64,000 nt of DNA from Rothia terrae. Its GTDB lineage: Bacteria > Actinomycetota > Actinomycetes > Actinomycetales > Micrococcaceae. The notes under the pieces were generated by a model, which worked only from the letters and a program-made list of their open reading frames with translations, did not search any database and was not told where the DNA came from. The stretch lies in assembly GCF_012396615.1 (NCBI RefSeq), contig NZ_JAAXPV010000005.1:62001-126000 (forward strand), given 5' to 3'. Numbering within the stretch: the first letter of the stretch is position 1; the number at the start of each line of letters is the position of its first letter. The position numbers and the translations under genes are program-made. Of this stretch, positions 44,469 to 54,321 are shown in pieces.

Positions 44469-46106
44469 TTAGGCTATGACGCCGTCCACCAGTGCCTTCG
44501 CTTCCTTCTGAACCTGCGCTAGGTGGTCAGCGCCCTTGAAGGATTCAGCGTAAATTTTGTAGACATCCTCGGTGCCAGAGGGGCGAGCCGCGAACCAGGC
44601 GCTCTCGGTAGTCACCTTTAGACCGCCGATGGACGCGCCGTTACCCGGTGCCTCGGTCAGCTTGGCGGTGATGGTCTCACCGGCAAGTTCGGACGCGGTG
44701 ACGTCCGCAGGCGATAGCTTGCTCAGCTTTGCCTTCTGCTCGCGGGTGGCGGCAGCGTCCACACGGGCGTAGGCGGGGTCACCGAAGGAGCGGGTGAGCT
44801 CAGCGTAACGCTGCGACGGGGTCTTGCCGGTAACAGCGGTCATCTCGGATGCCAGCAGGGCCAGGATGATGCCGTCCTTGTCGGTGGTCCACACCTTGCC
44901 ATCGCGCATCAAGAAGGACGCGCCAGCAGACTCCTCGCCACCAAAACCTATGGTTCCATTGCTCAAGCCGTCCACAAAGTACTTAAAGCCCACGGGAACC
45001 TCAACCAGCGCGCGACCCAAAGAGTCAGCCACACGGTCGATAATCGACGATGACACCAGGGTCTTGCCCACGCCAGCGTCCTGCGCCCAGCCGGTGCGGT
45101 TGCGGTAGAGATAATCGATAGCGGTTGCCAGGTAGTGGTTGGGGTTCATCAGACCGTGATCGGGGGTGACAATACCGTGGCGGTCTGAGTCGGCATCGTT
45201 ACCGGTGGCGATATCGTACTTGTCGCGGTTAGCAATCAAGGACGCCATCGCGTTGGGTGAGGAGCAGTCCATGCGGATTTTCTCATCCCAATCCAAAGTC
45301 ATGAACGCCCACTGCGGGTCAACCTGCGGGTTCACAACGTCCATGTTGAGCTTGTACTGCTCGGCAATACGTTGCCAGTAAGCCACGGACGCGCTACCCA
45401 TGGGGTCCGCGCCAATCTTCAGGCCGGAGGACGCGATAGCCTCCATATCGATGACGTCACCGAGTTCGTCAACATAGGAGCCCAGGTAGTCGTAGGTACC
45501 GGTGGTCTCAGCGGCCTGAGCTTTCTCAAGCGACAGACGCACGACGTCCTTGTTGCCACCTTCCAGCAACTCGTTAGCGCGATTAGCGATCCAACCGGTT
45601 GCATCAGAGTCAGCCGGGCCGCCGTGAGGAGGGTTGTACTTGAAGCCACCGTCAGCAGGCGGGTTGTGGCTAGGGGTAATCACGATGCCGTCAGCCTGCG
45701 CGGTGTTCGCGGGGTTGGCGTTGTGCACAATAATCGCGCGAGATAGCGCGGGAGTGGGCACAAAACCGTCAGCTGCATCCAGCAGAACGGTGACGCCATT
45801 AGCCGCCAGAACCTCCAGCGCGGTATCCTGTGCGGGGCCAGAAAGAGCGTGGGTGTCTTTACCCATGAAGAGCGGACCAGTAATCCCCTGACCCTTACGG
45901 TACTCAGCAATCGCCTGCGAAATAGCGGCAATGTGAGCGTCATTAAAGGAGCTCTTGAACGAGCTACCGCGGTGACCGGAGGTACCAAACGCTACACGCT
46001 GTGCAGGGTCTGACATCTCGGGAGTGAGGTCGTAATAAGCGCTGATCAGCGCATCAATATCAACAAGATCTTCTGGGGTGGCAACAGTGCCGGCACGATT
46101 AGACAT
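44469..46106 (-). CDS. pgm: Phosphoglucomutase (alpha-D-glucose specific)
   Basis: A 545-residue phosphohexomutase that interconverts glucose-1-phosphate and glucose-6-phosphate. The active-site phosphoserine loop is [10 protein letters not shown] near residue 42-51. The metal loop is NDADSDRHG near 302. The sugar-recognition loop EESAGASFL is near 380, and the phosphate-binding [13 protein letters not shown] is near the C-terminus. All four catalytic segments are intact. It connects glycolysis with sugar-nucleotide and glycogen synthesis and so can feed the glycan cluster elsewhere in this window. It is monocistronic, read on the minus strand from ATG 46106; the Shine-Dalgarno is weak. Confidence 0.96.
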   Translation of the reverse strand: MSNRAGTVATPEDLVDIDALISAYYDLTPEMSDPAQRVAFGTSGHRGSSFKSSFNDAHIAAISQAIAEYRKGQGITGPLFMGKDTHALSGPAQDTALEVLAANGVTVLLDAADGFVPTPALSRAIIVHNANPANTAQADGIVITPSHNPPADGGFKYNPPHGGPADSDATGWIANRANELLEGGNKDVVRLSLEKAQAAETTGTYDYLGSYVDELGDVIDMEAIASSGLKIGADPMGSASVAYWQRIAEQYKLNMDVVNPQVDPQWAFMTLDWDEKIRMDCSSPNAMASLIANRDKYDIATGNDADSDRHGIVTPDHGLMNPNHYLATAIDYLYRNRTGWAQDAGVGKTLVSSSIIDRVADSLGRALVEVPVGFKYFVDGLSNGTIGFGGEESAGASFLMRDGKVWTTDKDGIILALLASEMTAVTGKTPSQRYAELTRSFGDPAYARVDAAATREQKAKLSKLSPADVTASELAGETITAKLTEAPGNGASIGGLKVTTESAWFAARPSGTEDVYKIYAESFKGADHLAQVQKEAKALVDGVIA

Positions 46107-46566
46107 ACTTTAAGACTAGCCCGACAACCCTGATACGTGGGTGAGCATTGCCTGTATTAAGCCTAATTGTGGACGCGGGTGGGCGGGGTGGTGACGCGGA
46201 GCCAAGACGCCCCTCGCGCCAGAGGTCAGCCAGGTAAAAGCAGGACACCCCTCGCGCCAGCAGTCCCTCTTGTGGTCTCGCGCGGGGCGCTCGCCCACGA
46301 TTCACGCCAGCCCCGAGCCAGCTGGCGCGTACGGGCGTCCTGCTCACTCGCATCCGTTCATGCCTTGAACCGGCTTAAAACGCGTGAACCGGCGGTTGGC
46401 TACCGCCGGTTCACATAAAAACGCCGGGTCAGCGACGAGAAGGACGTCGGATCTAGTAGCTGGCTCGGGGCTGGCGGTTAGGGGAGGCTGCTGGCTCCGG
46501 CGTCCTGATGGCCGCGTAAGCTAGCTGGTTCCCTTTCGCGGCAGCCCTTGATACGAGCAAGCAAGG
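46107..46566. repeat. 460-base non-coding stretch with copies 2 and 3 of the structured element
   Basis: Copy 2 (about 46241-46341) has arms beginning GGACACCCCTCGCGCCAG and closing CTGGCGCGTACGGGCGTCC, around the same CAGTCCCTCT, GCGCGGGGCGCTC, GATTCACGCCAGCCCCGA core seen at 9036-9106. An additional CGCCCCTCGCGCCAG lies at 46208-46222. A shortened copy 3 lies in opposite orientation at about 46453-46506 (CTGGCTCGGGGCTGGCG). A further hairpin, GAACCGGCGG/CCGCCGGTTC, lies at 46385-46411. No gene is supported. Confidence 0.7.
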
Positions 46567-47949
46567 TTAGCTGAGCTTGGTTCCGCGAATCAGCTTCTCG
46601 TTGGTGAACTCGAGCAGGCCCCATTGGGTGAGCTCGCGTCCGTAACCTGACTTGTTGATGCCGCCGAACGGCAAATCAGCCTGGGTGACAACGTGTTCGT
46701 TGACCAGCACCATGCCTGCTTCAATCTGGTCGGCTACTTCAAGGCCGTGGTCCATATCGGCGGTCCATACGGATGCCTGTAGGCCGTACTCGCTGGCGTT
46801 GGCGAACTTGATGGCTGCTGCCTCGTCCTTGACCTTGTAGACAACCAGTGCAGGGCCAAAGAGCTCGTTGCATGAGAGGTCGTCGTCAAAGTCAACGTCG
46901 GTGAGCAGCGCGGGGCTCATGAACCAGCCGGGGCGGTCCAGCTTCTTGCCGCCTACGTGCAGGGTTGCGCCGTCCTTGACTGCCTGCTCGATGCGCTCTA
47001 CAGCGTCATCACGTGCTGATTCTGAGGACAACGGGCCCATCTGAGTCTTGGGGTCATCGGCATCGCCCACCACAAAGTTTTCAACAGCGGTCTTGGCTGC
47101 CTCAACGAACTCGTCGTAGATATCCTCAACCACGATGATGCGCTTGGGTGAGGTGCAGACCTGACCTGCGTTGGAGAAACGCAAACCCGCGAGGGTTTCA
47201 GCTACCTTGCCAACGTTGTCAACATCGGATAGGACGATGGCGGGGTCGTTGCCGCCGAGCTCCATGACAGACTTCTTGAGGTTCTGTGCTGCTAGCTCGG
47301 CAACCGCAACACCGGCACGCTCTGAACCGGTGACGGATGCGCCCTTCACACGGAAGTCTTCCATGATCTGCTTGACGTCCTCGGTGTTGAGGTAGAGGTT
47401 CTGGTAGGCGCCCTTGGTCAGACCAGCGTCCAGTAGAACTTCTTCGAAAGCTGCTGATGAAACGGGGCAGATAGATGCTTGCTTCATGAGAATAGTGTTG
47501 CCCACCAGCAGGTTGGGTGCTGCAAAGCGTGCTAGCTGGTAGTAGGGGAAGTTCCACGGCATGACGCCCAGCAGGATGCCCAGCGGGTCGTGACGCACGA
47601 AGTTTACGGGTGCGCCTTCAGCGTTGAGAGGTGAATCTTCAAGGTGCGCCGGGCCTTCGGTTGCGTACCAGTTGAAGATATCCACTACGAGCTGGATTTC
47701 TGCCAGTGCCTCTTCGCGCGGCTTACCCATTTCGCGTCCGATAATCTCAGCAAGTTCGTCCTTGCGAGCGTCGAAGCCCTTGGAAGCTGCCGAGAGAATC
47801 TTGGCGCGCTCTTCTACGGAGTTGGTCTTCCAGGAGAGGTAAGCCTCGTGTGCTGCATCGATGATGCCGGGAATGTCGCTGGACTTCAGCGAATCAAAAG
47901 TCTTCTCAACTTCACCGGTGTTGGCGTTGGTCAGTGCGTAGGTGCTCAT
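46567..47949 (-). CDS. Aldehyde dehydrogenase (succinate-semialdehyde dehydrogenase-like)
   Basis: A 460-residue NAD(P)-dependent aldehyde dehydrogenase. The catalytic Cys is in FSNAGQVCTSPKR and the general base Glu in KSVMELGGNDPAIVL. Both active residues are present and the length matches short GabD/Sad proteins. LGVMPWNFPYYQLARFAAP is the typical N-terminal nucleotide-contact segment. ATG 47949 has a perfect AAGGAGG upstream; a longer frame starting 75 codons earlier has no such site and is rejected. Oxidation of succinate semialdehyde or a similar small aldehyde is the likely reaction. It is divergent from the rhodanese gene. Confidence 0.92.
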   Translation of the reverse strand: MSTYALTNANTGEVEKTFDSLKSSDIPGIIDAAHEAYLSWKTNSVEERAKILSAASKGFDARKDELAEIIGREMGKPREEALAEIQLVVDIFNWYATEGPAHLEDSPLNAEGAPVNFVRHDPLGILLGVMPWNFPYYQLARFAAPNLLVGNTILMKQASICPVSSAAFEEVLLDAGLTKGAYQNLYLNTEDVKQIMEDFRVKGASVTGSERAGVAVAELAAQNLKKSVMELGGNDPAIVLSDVDNVGKVAETLAGLRFSNAGQVCTSPKRIIVVEDIYDEFVEAAKTAVENFVVGDADDPKTQMGPLSSESARDDAVERIEQAVKDGATLHVGGKKLDRPGWFMSPALLTDVDFDDDLSCNELFGPALVVYKVKDEAAAIKFANASEYGLQASVWTADMDHGLEVADQIEAGMVLVNEHVVTQADLPFGGINKSGYGRELTQWGLLEFTNEKLIRGTKLS

Positions 47950-48172
47950 GGCAACCTCCTTTGAATCAGCGCACGCTTTTATAAGCGTGCTTTTTATTAA
48001 CTGTAGTCGCCTATGCTGGTTCGTCAAAGAGCTAACCTCAGAAAGCTCTGCGCTAAAAGCGTAGCGACAGCAAACCCGCGTCTTTGATTTCGATACCGGC
48101 TGAACAGCTTGTGAGCCGTGAACCATCCTGTCTAAGCTGAAATCGATAAAGCTAACGAAAGGACTTTCAATC

Positions 48173-48502
48173 ATGAACGAAGATATTCCCCAGGTAACTG
48201 TTGACCAGATTCCTTCAGACGCAAAGATCTTGGATGTGCGTGAGGACTACGAGTGGCAAGAAGGTCACATTGAGGGGGCACAGCACTTGCCGCTGGGTGA
48301 AGTTCCTGAGCGTTACGGTGAAGTTCCGCTAGACGAAGACGTTTACGTTATTTGCCGTGCCGGTGGACGCTCACTGCGCGCCGCAGCCTACCTGAACCAG
48401 TACGGTTTTGACGCGATCAACGTTATCGGTGGCATGGGCGCATGGCAGGATGCCGAACTGCCCATGGTTTCAGAAAACGGCGAAACCCCGCAGGTGCGTT
48501 AG
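48173..48502 (+). CDS. Rhodanese-domain protein
   Basis: A single-domain rhodanese, 109 residues, with the expected LDVREDYEWQEGHI segment and the active-site Cys61 in YVICRAGGRS. Such proteins carry sulfane sulfur as a persulfide and transfer it to acceptors, but the partner here is unknown. It has no signal peptide, so it is cytoplasmic. GAAAGGAC precedes ATG 48173. It is a one-gene unit ended by the hairpin at 48527-48570. Confidence 0.93.
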   Translation: MNEDIPQVTVDQIPSDAKILDVREDYEWQEGHIEGAQHLPLGEVPERYGEVPLDEDVYVICRAGGRSLRAAAYLNQYGFDAINVIGGMGAWQDAELPMVSENGETPQVR

Positions 48503-48526
48503 GCTACCTTTTATGTGGTGCGAAAG

Positions 48527-48570
48527 GGTAGGGAGGGACCGTTTTTATCTAAAAAAGGTCCCTCCCTACC
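48527..48570 (+). terminator. Terminator hairpin after the rhodanese gene
   Basis: GGTAGGGAGGGACC (48527-48540) pairs exactly with GGTCCCTCCCTACC (48557-48570), and the stem is extended by T5 and A6 in the loop. The purine-rich arms resemble the GAGAGGGG palindromes at 23695 and 63434. The rest of the 290-base gap to 48792 shows no gene that I can support. Confidence 0.65.
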
Positions 48571-48792
48571 TTCTCGCGATTTTCGATTAGTTGTCACCAC
48601 ACTTTGGGGACAGTGCGCTCTTGCACAAGGCAACCTGCGCTCGAACCGGTTAATATATTCTGGTGGCTACTTTTCCTCGTCATGCTTCTTCTCACATGAG
48701 TTCAAGGAGCGGGCGAGGATTTTTTATACCCTTCACTGCGCCTTTTCAGAACGTCGGGATACAGATGGCGTCCGTATGGTTAGAATTTGTGA

Positions 48793-50352
48793 GTGAAGTT
48801 CAACGATGGCTATTCCAGCAACGGCGTGATGTACGAGTCCTACAGCTCAACTGATTTTCCTTTCGATTCCGATTACCCCAACAGCCGCGGCGCCCAGTTG
48901 CATACGCGCGTCCTTGATGTAGAGATTGACTGCGCGAATGCTTACCGGCTGATTTCGTCGGTTTCTGCATATTCGTTTTGGTTAGACTCTGCGCGCGAAG
49001 AATCACCCATGTCACGCTACTCGTACATGGGTGTTGTGCCTGATGAGGCAACGATTTTGCTTGATGCGAATGTCAGCGAGTTCTACAGTCATGAGGTTCC
49101 GGGGGCGCATGCTACCTATGAATTTGACGGTACAGGTAAAGAAATCTCGCGCAGTACCGGCAACGTTGCGCAAACGCTCCGCACTTTTCTTTCATTCGCA
49201 CCGAAGGTAGTGGACGCTCCCGCTGAGCTTTCGCAGGCTTTACTGGGAGGCTACGTGGGGTACTTTGGCTATGAATTCCGTGCACACACTGAGCCTGCCT
49301 CGCCAGTGACTCATCATGCCTCCACCCCCGATGCCCTGTGGATGCAGGCGGTGCGCTACATGATTCACGACCACCATACAGGCACAAACTGGCTGGTAGG
49401 TGATTCTCAGTGGCTCGATGAAATTGAGACAGTTCTGCGGACGTTTGCGGAATCAAACGACAACGCCGCGACTTCAAGTCAACAAAACCCCTTGTCAGAA
49501 TTGGTTTTTGCTGTGCCTACGCGCGAGAGCTACACCGCCGACGTTCGCGAGTGCCAACGCGAAATCTATGAAGGCAACAGCTACGAAATCTGCCTCACCG
49601 CACAGACCCGTGCACAAGCGTCCGCGTCCGTGAGCAAAGAAGACGCTCTTGCCATCTACCTCGCCCAGCGTCAGCACAATGCCGCCCCTTATGCGGCGTT
49701 TGTGCACTGCAATGACTTCTATATTCTCAGTTCATCACCCGAGCGATTTTTGTCTATTAGCCCCGCCGGGCGCGCAGAAACCAAGCCCATCAAGGGAACC
49801 ATCGCACGTTTTACTGATCCGGCAGAGGATGCTCGCCGCGCCACCTGGCTGAAAAATGACCCCAAAACCCGCGCCGAAAACCTCATGATCGTGGATCTGC
49901 TGCGTAATGATTTATCGCGGGTGAGCTATTCGGATTCTGTGCAAGTACCCGTGCTCATGGGTGTGGAATCGTACTCGACCGTTCACCAGCTGGTTTCTAC
50001 AGTGCGCTCATTAGTGCGTCCCGATGTTCATCCGGTTGATGCTGTGCTGGCGTGTTTTCCCGGTGGCTCCATGACGGGAGCACCTAAACCATCGACCATG
50101 GACATCATCGACCGCCTGGAGGGGCGTGCTCGCGGCGTCTACTCGGGCGCACTGGGTTTTTTCTCAGAGTCCGGTGCGGTGAATCTTTCTATTGTGATTA
50201 GGACGCTGGTGGTTGCCGCGTCCGGCGAGGTCACGCTTAGCGCGGGCGGCGCAATCGTGGCTGACTCAGATCCGGACGCAGAGTATGACGAGATGGTCAC
50301 CAAATTGCGCGCCGCCCTGCCGCCTGGGGTGGGGAAGGTCGCCGCGTACTAG
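48793..50352 (+). CDS. pabB: Aminodeoxychorismate synthase component I
   Basis: A 519-residue chorismate-binding enzyme that makes 4-amino-4-deoxychorismate for folate. The PIKGT motif with its Lys (residues about 328-332) separates PabB from anthranilate synthase TrpE, which has Ala there. SYEICLTAQ, NLMIVDLLRNDLSRV and GSMTGAPKPSTMDIID are the chorismate-binding segments. No glutamine amidotransferase domain is fused, so a PabA partner elsewhere is expected. The start is uncertain: GTG 48793 is taken, while ATG 48829 is twelve codons later; neither has a good Shine-Dalgarno. Confidence 0.9.
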   Translation: MKFNDGYSSNGVMYESYSSTDFPFDSDYPNSRGAQLHTRVLDVEIDCANAYRLISSVSAYSFWLDSAREESPMSRYSYMGVVPDEATILLDANVSEFYSHEVPGAHATYEFDGTGKEISRSTGNVAQTLRTFLSFAPKVVDAPAELSQALLGGYVGYFGYEFRAHTEPASPVTHHASTPDALWMQAVRYMIHDHHTGTNWLVGDSQWLDEIETVLRTFAESNDNAATSSQQNPLSELVFAVPTRESYTADVRECQREIYEGNSYEICLTAQTRAQASASVSKEDALAIYLAQRQHNAAPYAAFVHCNDFYILSSSPERFLSISPAGRAETKPIKGTIARFTDPAEDARRATWLKNDPKTRAENLMIVDLLRNDLSRVSYSDSVQVPVLMGVESYSTVHQLVSTVRSLVRPDVHPVDAVLACFPGGSMTGAPKPSTMDIIDRLEGRARGVYSGALGFFSESGAVNLSIVIRTLVVAASGEVTLSAGGAIVADSDPDAEYDEMVTKLRAALPPGVGKVAAY

Positions 50353-50439
50353 GTGACCGGGCCGTTTCGCACACCCTTTCTCTCTTTGTACACGGATAAT
50401 CGGTGTACGCGGAAAGAAACAGTGCACAAAACGGGGGTG

Positions 50440-50859
50440 CTACTTCTTTGCCACGTACAGTGCCCCGGCGATCATCGGAATCTGCATGGGCAGGCGGCGC
50501 AGGCGCTTGGCGTCAGTGTCTAGGAGTCCGGGAACATCAATGCGCTCGGTGTATTGGTAGACATTGGCGGGAAAGACCGCTGCGAACAGAGTGGCGGCGC
50601 CGAGTCCGGATGCGCGTCGTGCGCTCGGTGCAGTCAGCATACTCAGGCCCAGAGCAAGTTCAGCCACGCCGGATGCGTATACCGTGGTTTCGGGTTTACC
50701 GGGCATCCACGGCGGAACGATGGATGCGAACGACGGCACGGAGTCTTTTTTGAAGTGCAAAGCACCCATGAAAGTCAGGCCTGCACCCATTCCTAGGCGG
50801 GTAAGTTTCTGACCGGTGGTCTCGGTGGGGTCTTTCTTAAAAGGATTCATGTTTTCCAT
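50440..50859 (-). CDS. DoxX-like membrane protein
   Basis: A 139-residue integral membrane protein with four hydrophobic helices. MGAGLTFMGALHF near residue 27 and the ASGVAELALGLSML segment near 62, then ATLFAAVFPANVYQY, match the DoxX/DUF4267-like group. The function of this group is not settled; a role in redox or membrane homeostasis has been suggested for DoxX proteins. It is divergent from pyrE, and the 132-base gap holds the third TTTAACCC palindrome. Confidence 0.75.
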   Translation of the reverse strand: MENMNPFKKDPTETTGQKLTRLGMGAGLTFMGALHFKKDSVPSFASIVPPWMPGKPETTVYASGVAELALGLSMLTAPSARRASGLGAATLFAAVFPANVYQYTERIDVPGLLDTDAKRLRRLPMQIPMIAGALYVAKK

Positions 50860-50890
50860 GCTACGCCTACTGACTGACCTGCCAACCCCT

Positions 50891-50950
50891 CCGAGATGCC
50901 ACTTTGACCCCGATTTCTGCCCAAAACCCGGGTTAAAGTGGCGGTCTTGG
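50891..50950. repeat. TTTAACCC-family palindrome, copy 3
   Basis: The arms start near 50891 (CCGAGATGCCACTTTGACCC) and end near 50950 (GGGTTAAAGTGGCGGTCTTG) with about five mismatches. Unlike copies 1 and 2 it lies between divergent genes (doxX-like and pyrE), so a pure terminator role does not fit. Confidence 0.6.
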
Positions 50951-50991
50951 CGTCATGAAAAACACCTGTGCTACCCACTACACTAGAAAAC

Positions 50992-51573
50992 ATGACTAAC
51001 CTCTCTGAAACTCTCCCCATTGAAGAAGCACGCGAACGCCTGCGCCAGCTGATCTCAGAACTCGCTGTGGTGCGCGGCAAGGTGACCCTCGCGTCCGGCA
51101 AAGAAGCTGACTACTACGTTGACCTGCGCCGCATTACTCTGCACCACGAGGCATCACGCCTGGTAGGTCAGGTCATGCTTGACCTGCTTGATCAGAACGG
51201 CATCGAGTTCGACGCTGCCGGCGGCCTCACCATGGGCGCTGACCCCGTAGGTCACGCGATTATGCGCACCGCAGGCGACCAGAACCGCGCTATCGACACT
51301 TTTGTAGTGCGTAAAGCGCAGAAGTCCTACGGTATGGGTCGCCAGGTTGAAGGCCCCTCAGTTGAAGGACGCCGCGTCGTCGCCGTTGAAGACACCTCAA
51401 CCACCGGCGGTTCCGCGCTGACCGCTGTTGAAGCGCTGAAGAAGGCGGGCGCAGAAGTGGTTGCCGTTGCCGTCATCGTTGACCGCGCAACCGGCGCTAA
51501 GGAGCACATCGAAGAAGTTGCGGGCGTCCCCTGCTTCTACGCGTACTCCAAGGACGACCTCGGTCTCGATTAA
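50992..51573 (+). CDS. pyrE: Orotate phosphoribosyltransferase
   Basis: The enzyme that joins orotate with PRPP to form orotidine 5'-phosphate in pyrimidine synthesis, 193 residues. The PRPP-binding loop VVAVEDTSTTGGSALTAVEA lies near residue 122-141. The conserved TLASGKEADYYVDLRRITLH covers residues 30-50, and the loop Lys is in VVRKAQKSYGMGRQVEG. ATG 50992 is chosen over GTG 50968 as it fits the family start. The SpoU methyltransferase starts 68 bases after it on the same strand. Confidence 0.95.
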   Translation: MTNLSETLPIEEARERLRQLISELAVVRGKVTLASGKEADYYVDLRRITLHHEASRLVGQVMLDLLDQNGIEFDAAGGLTMGADPVGHAIMRTAGDQNRAIDTFVVRKAQKSYGMGRQVEGPSVEGRRVVAVEDTSTTGGSALTAVEALKKAGAEVVAVAVIVDRATGAKEHIEEVAGVPCFYAYSKDDLGLD

Positions 51574-51641
51574 AGAAAATTCTTGAGTGAGAACGCTGCC
51601 GGTAAACTTATCGGTGGCGTTTTTACTTTTGGGTGAGGGTT

Positions 51642-52376
51642 ATGAATTCAGAAAATTTTGAGCAGGACGCGGCGCAGCAGTCCGTCGAAGCACAGGCAAG
51701 CGCCGAGCAGGTTCCCGGTGAGGCCGTGGCAGAGGCATCGGAGAAGACTTCTGCTGAGGCTAACCACGTGATTGGTGTTGGCCCTTGGGAGGGCGAGTGG
51801 CCTTCAGGTGACCACTGGGATGAGGAGCTTTTGCGTGAGGGCGACCGCCGCAACGTGGTTGATAAGTACCGCTACTGGAGCATGGACGCGATTATCGCTG
51901 ACCTCGACACGCAGCGTCATGAGTTTCATGTGGCAATTGAGAACTGGCAGCACGATCTGAACATTGGCACCGTGGTGCGCACCGCCAACGCGTTTCTGGC
52001 GAAAGAAGTGCACATTATTGGTAAGAAGCGCTGGAATCGACGCGGCGCTATGGTGACCGATCGTTACCAGCACGTGCGTCACCACCCCACGATTGAAGAC
52101 TTTTTGGCGTGGGCTGAATCCGAGGGCGTTGCCGTGATTGGTATTGATATCTTCCCGGATTCCCAGCAGCTTGAAACCTACGACCTTCCCGAAAAGTGCG
52201 TGCTGGTTTTTGGGCAGGAAGGCCCCGGTCTTTCCCCTGAAATTCATGAGGCAGCGCAGGCTACCCTATCAATCGAGCAGTTCGGTTCGACGCGGTCCAT
52301 GAACGCCGCGTCTGCCGCTGCTGTGGCCATGCACGCCTGGGTACGACGCCACGTCTTCGGGCAGAAGGTTAAGTAG
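51642..52376 (+). CDS. TrmH/SpoU-family RNA 2'-O-methyltransferase
   Basis: A 244-residue SPOUT methyltransferase with a 35-residue acidic, Ala/Glu-rich start that looks disordered. Motif 1 is HDLNIGTVVRTANAF, motif 2 is CVLVFGQEGPGLSPEI, and motif 3 is SMNAASAAAVAMHAW with the knot-forming Asn-Ala-Ser. It methylates the ribose of tRNA or rRNA with SAM; the target nucleotide is unknown. ATG 51642 is preferred to GTG 51633 since GGGTGAGGG precedes it. The stop overlaps an AGGACGC word (52375-52381). Confidence 0.9.
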   Translation: MNSENFEQDAAQQSVEAQASAEQVPGEAVAEASEKTSAEANHVIGVGPWEGEWPSGDHWDEELLREGDRRNVVDKYRYWSMDAIIADLDTQRHEFHVAIENWQHDLNIGTVVRTANAFLAKEVHIIGKKRWNRRGAMVTDRYQHVRHHPTIEDFLAWAESEGVAVIGIDIFPDSQQLETYDLPEKCVLVFGQEGPGLSPEIHEAAQATLSIEQFGSTRSMNAASAAAVAMHAWVRRHVFGQKVK

Positions 52377-52724
52377 GACGCGCGTCCGCCGCCCGGCTAC
52401 TCGCAGGCAGCTTGTTGCACCCCGCAACCACCGGCGTCCTACCCGACTACCCGGGGAGACTACAAAAGTTGCACTGTGACCACAAAACTCTCAAAAACAC
52501 CTCAAAAAACGGTGTACTTTGAGAGTTTCGTGGTCACTATGAAGCAAACGTGGTCACCTGCGCAGAACCGCATCATCGACAACCCCTAACCCTCATAACC
52601 GTGCATTCGACGCACGATTTTGAGGGTTTTGCTCTCATTACTGTTTTGCTCATCAAGCAAGAGGTATACCCTTGCCAAGGATGTAAATACCCGAGCCCGC
52701 CATCCAAACGAAACGAGGAAGACT
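52377..52724. repeat. 348-base intergenic stretch: GTGACCAC palindrome copy 2 and a terminator
   Basis: Copy 2 spans 52476-52557. GTGACCAC (52476-52483), AAAACTCTCAAA, then TTTGAGAGTTTC, GTGGTCAC (52530-52537), and a second GTGGTCAC at 52550-52557. Downstream, AACCCTCATAACCGTGC (52588-52604) pairs with GCACGATTTTGAGGGTT (52612-52628) with two mismatches and is followed by T-rich sequence, a likely terminator. The promoter of the MFS gene must lie in the last 100 bases. Confidence 0.75.
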
Positions 52725-54185
52725 GTGCCGCCTAACGCGCAAACGCATCCTAAGAAACTTTTATTTGCCCTACTCATCCCGCTGTTTATGGCACTTGTCG
52801 CGGTGTCTGTTGTCAACGTGGCGCTTACTCCCATCGGCAGTTCGCTGGGCGCATCATCAAGCCAAACGCAGTGGGTTGTCTCGGGTTACGCGCTAGCTTT
52901 TGGTGTGCCGCTGGTTGCCGCCGGACGCATCGGGGACGCGACGGGCCGCCGCCGCGTCTTTATCATCGGCATCGCTTTCTTCACCGTGGGCTCTTTGCTC
53001 AGCGGCCTCGCCCCTAACGCCGCGCTTCTCATCGCCGCACGCATCCTGCAAGGCCTCGGCGCAGGCTTTTTGAACCCGCAAACAACCGGCATCATTCAGC
53101 AGAACTTCTCGGGGCAATCTCGCGCCCGCGCGTACGGAATGTTCGGAACCACGGTGGCGCTCGCCGTGATTGTCGGTCCGGTGCTGGGCGGATTCTTGCT
53201 TAAAATCTTTGGCGATTCACTGGGCTGGCGCATGATGTTCTTGCTCAACGTGCCTATCGGTCTGCTAGGTATCATTCTGGCTTTGCGCTGGATTCCCGCT
53301 GACCGCGCGCAACTGGCAGCTACCAAAGATACCGCCACAACAGCGTCCGCTACCCCTGTTCGCAAGCGTCTGGATCTTGACCCCGTGGGCATGGTCTCCC
53401 TTGCGGTTGCGACGTTCGCGCTGCTACTGCCTTTCGTGCAACGCACCTTCACACCGGCAAGCTGGGTCATCCTGGCGGCGGGCATCGTACTGGTTCTCTT
53501 CTTCGTGTGGTGGGAAAACCGCTACAAGCGTGCAGGTAAACCGCCGATGCTTGACATGGATCTGCTCAAAGAACCTGCTTTCCGCAACGGCATTTTGATT
53601 GTGACCCTCTACTTCTTGGGCAATACGAGCGTGTGGCTGGTTATCCCGATTTATGTGCAGTCGCACCTGCACGGTAGTGCCCTGCTGGCTGCACTTATTG
53701 GCGTGCCATCGGCGCTTCTATCTGCTTTCGCCGCGCCGTGGGCTGGCAAGCGCGTGTTGGCCGCTGGCCGCCGCATGATGCTTGTTGGCTTTAGCTTTTC
53801 CATGCTCGCTATCGCGTCCACTCTCGTGCTGATTACCTGGGTTGATAACGGCACTTTGCCGGTGTGGACGCTTGCCTTCCCGCTGTCTTTGCTGGGCATC
53901 GGCGGCGGTCTGACGATTTCGCCCAACCAGACGCTGACGCTTAAATCCATGCCGCCGGAGGTGAGCGGTGTTGCCGGCGCGGTGATGTCGCTCGGTCAGC
54001 GTATGGGCACCGCTGTTGGTACGGCGCTTATTCCCAGCATCATGTTCGGACTGGTTGAGGCTGGTTATCACTGGAACATTGGTTTCATCGCGGCGTTTAG
54101 CGCGATCTTCCTGATGCTGGCAGCCGGCTTGTTCTTTACGGTCATGGATCGTCGCCGCGAGGTTCGAGAGGACGCGCGGGCTTAA
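52725..54185 (+). CDS. DHA2-family MFS drug transporter
   Basis: An EmrB/QacA-like proton-driven exporter, 486 residues and about 14 helices. VVNVALTPIGSSLGASSSQTQW is the typical first-helix segment (motif D1-like). GRIGDATGRRRVF is motif A near residue 65, and RILQGLGAGFLNPQ is motif C-like near 105. It most likely exports hydrophobic toxic compounds; the substrate is unknown. GTG 52725 is chosen as CGAGGAAGA lies before it and the upstream frame (Arg/His rich) is not conserved. It sits between two GTGACCAC palindromes. Confidence 0.87.
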   Translation: MPPNAQTHPKKLLFALLIPLFMALVAVSVVNVALTPIGSSLGASSSQTQWVVSGYALAFGVPLVAAGRIGDATGRRRVFIIGIAFFTVGSLLSGLAPNAALLIAARILQGLGAGFLNPQTTGIIQQNFSGQSRARAYGMFGTTVALAVIVGPVLGGFLLKIFGDSLGWRMMFLLNVPIGLLGIILALRWIPADRAQLAATKDTATTASATPVRKRLDLDPVGMVSLAVATFALLLPFVQRTFTPASWVILAAGIVLVLFFVWWENRYKRAGKPPMLDMDLLKEPAFRNGILIVTLYFLGNTSVWLVIPIYVQSHLHGSALLAALIGVPSALLSAFAAPWAGKRVLAAGRRMMLVGFSFSMLAIASTLVLITWVDNGTLPVWTLAFPLSLLGIGGGLTISPNQTLTLKSMPPEVSGVAGAVMSLGQRMGTAVGTALIPSIMFGLVEAGYHWNIGFIAAFSAIFLMLAAGLFFTVMDRRREVREDARA

Positions 54186-54192
54186 CCGCGTA

Positions 54193-54254
54193 GTGACCAC
54201 AAAAGCGTCAAAATACTCCGAAAAATGGGTATATTTTGACGCTTTCGTGGTCAC
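54193..54254. repeat. GTGACCAC palindrome, copy 3
   Basis: GTGACCACAAAAGCGTCAAAA starts at 54193 and pairs with TTTTGACGCTTTCGTGGTCAC ending at 54254, with one A:C-type mismatch. It lies between the convergent MFS gene and the glycoside hydrolase gene. This copy has only the inner stem, without the additional outer GTGGTCAC. Confidence 0.85.
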
Positions 54255-54321
54255 CTTGCCACTATGCGGGATGAGCGGAGGCGAGCAGGACGCGTGCCGG
54301 CTGGGCTACGCGTCCGCTAGA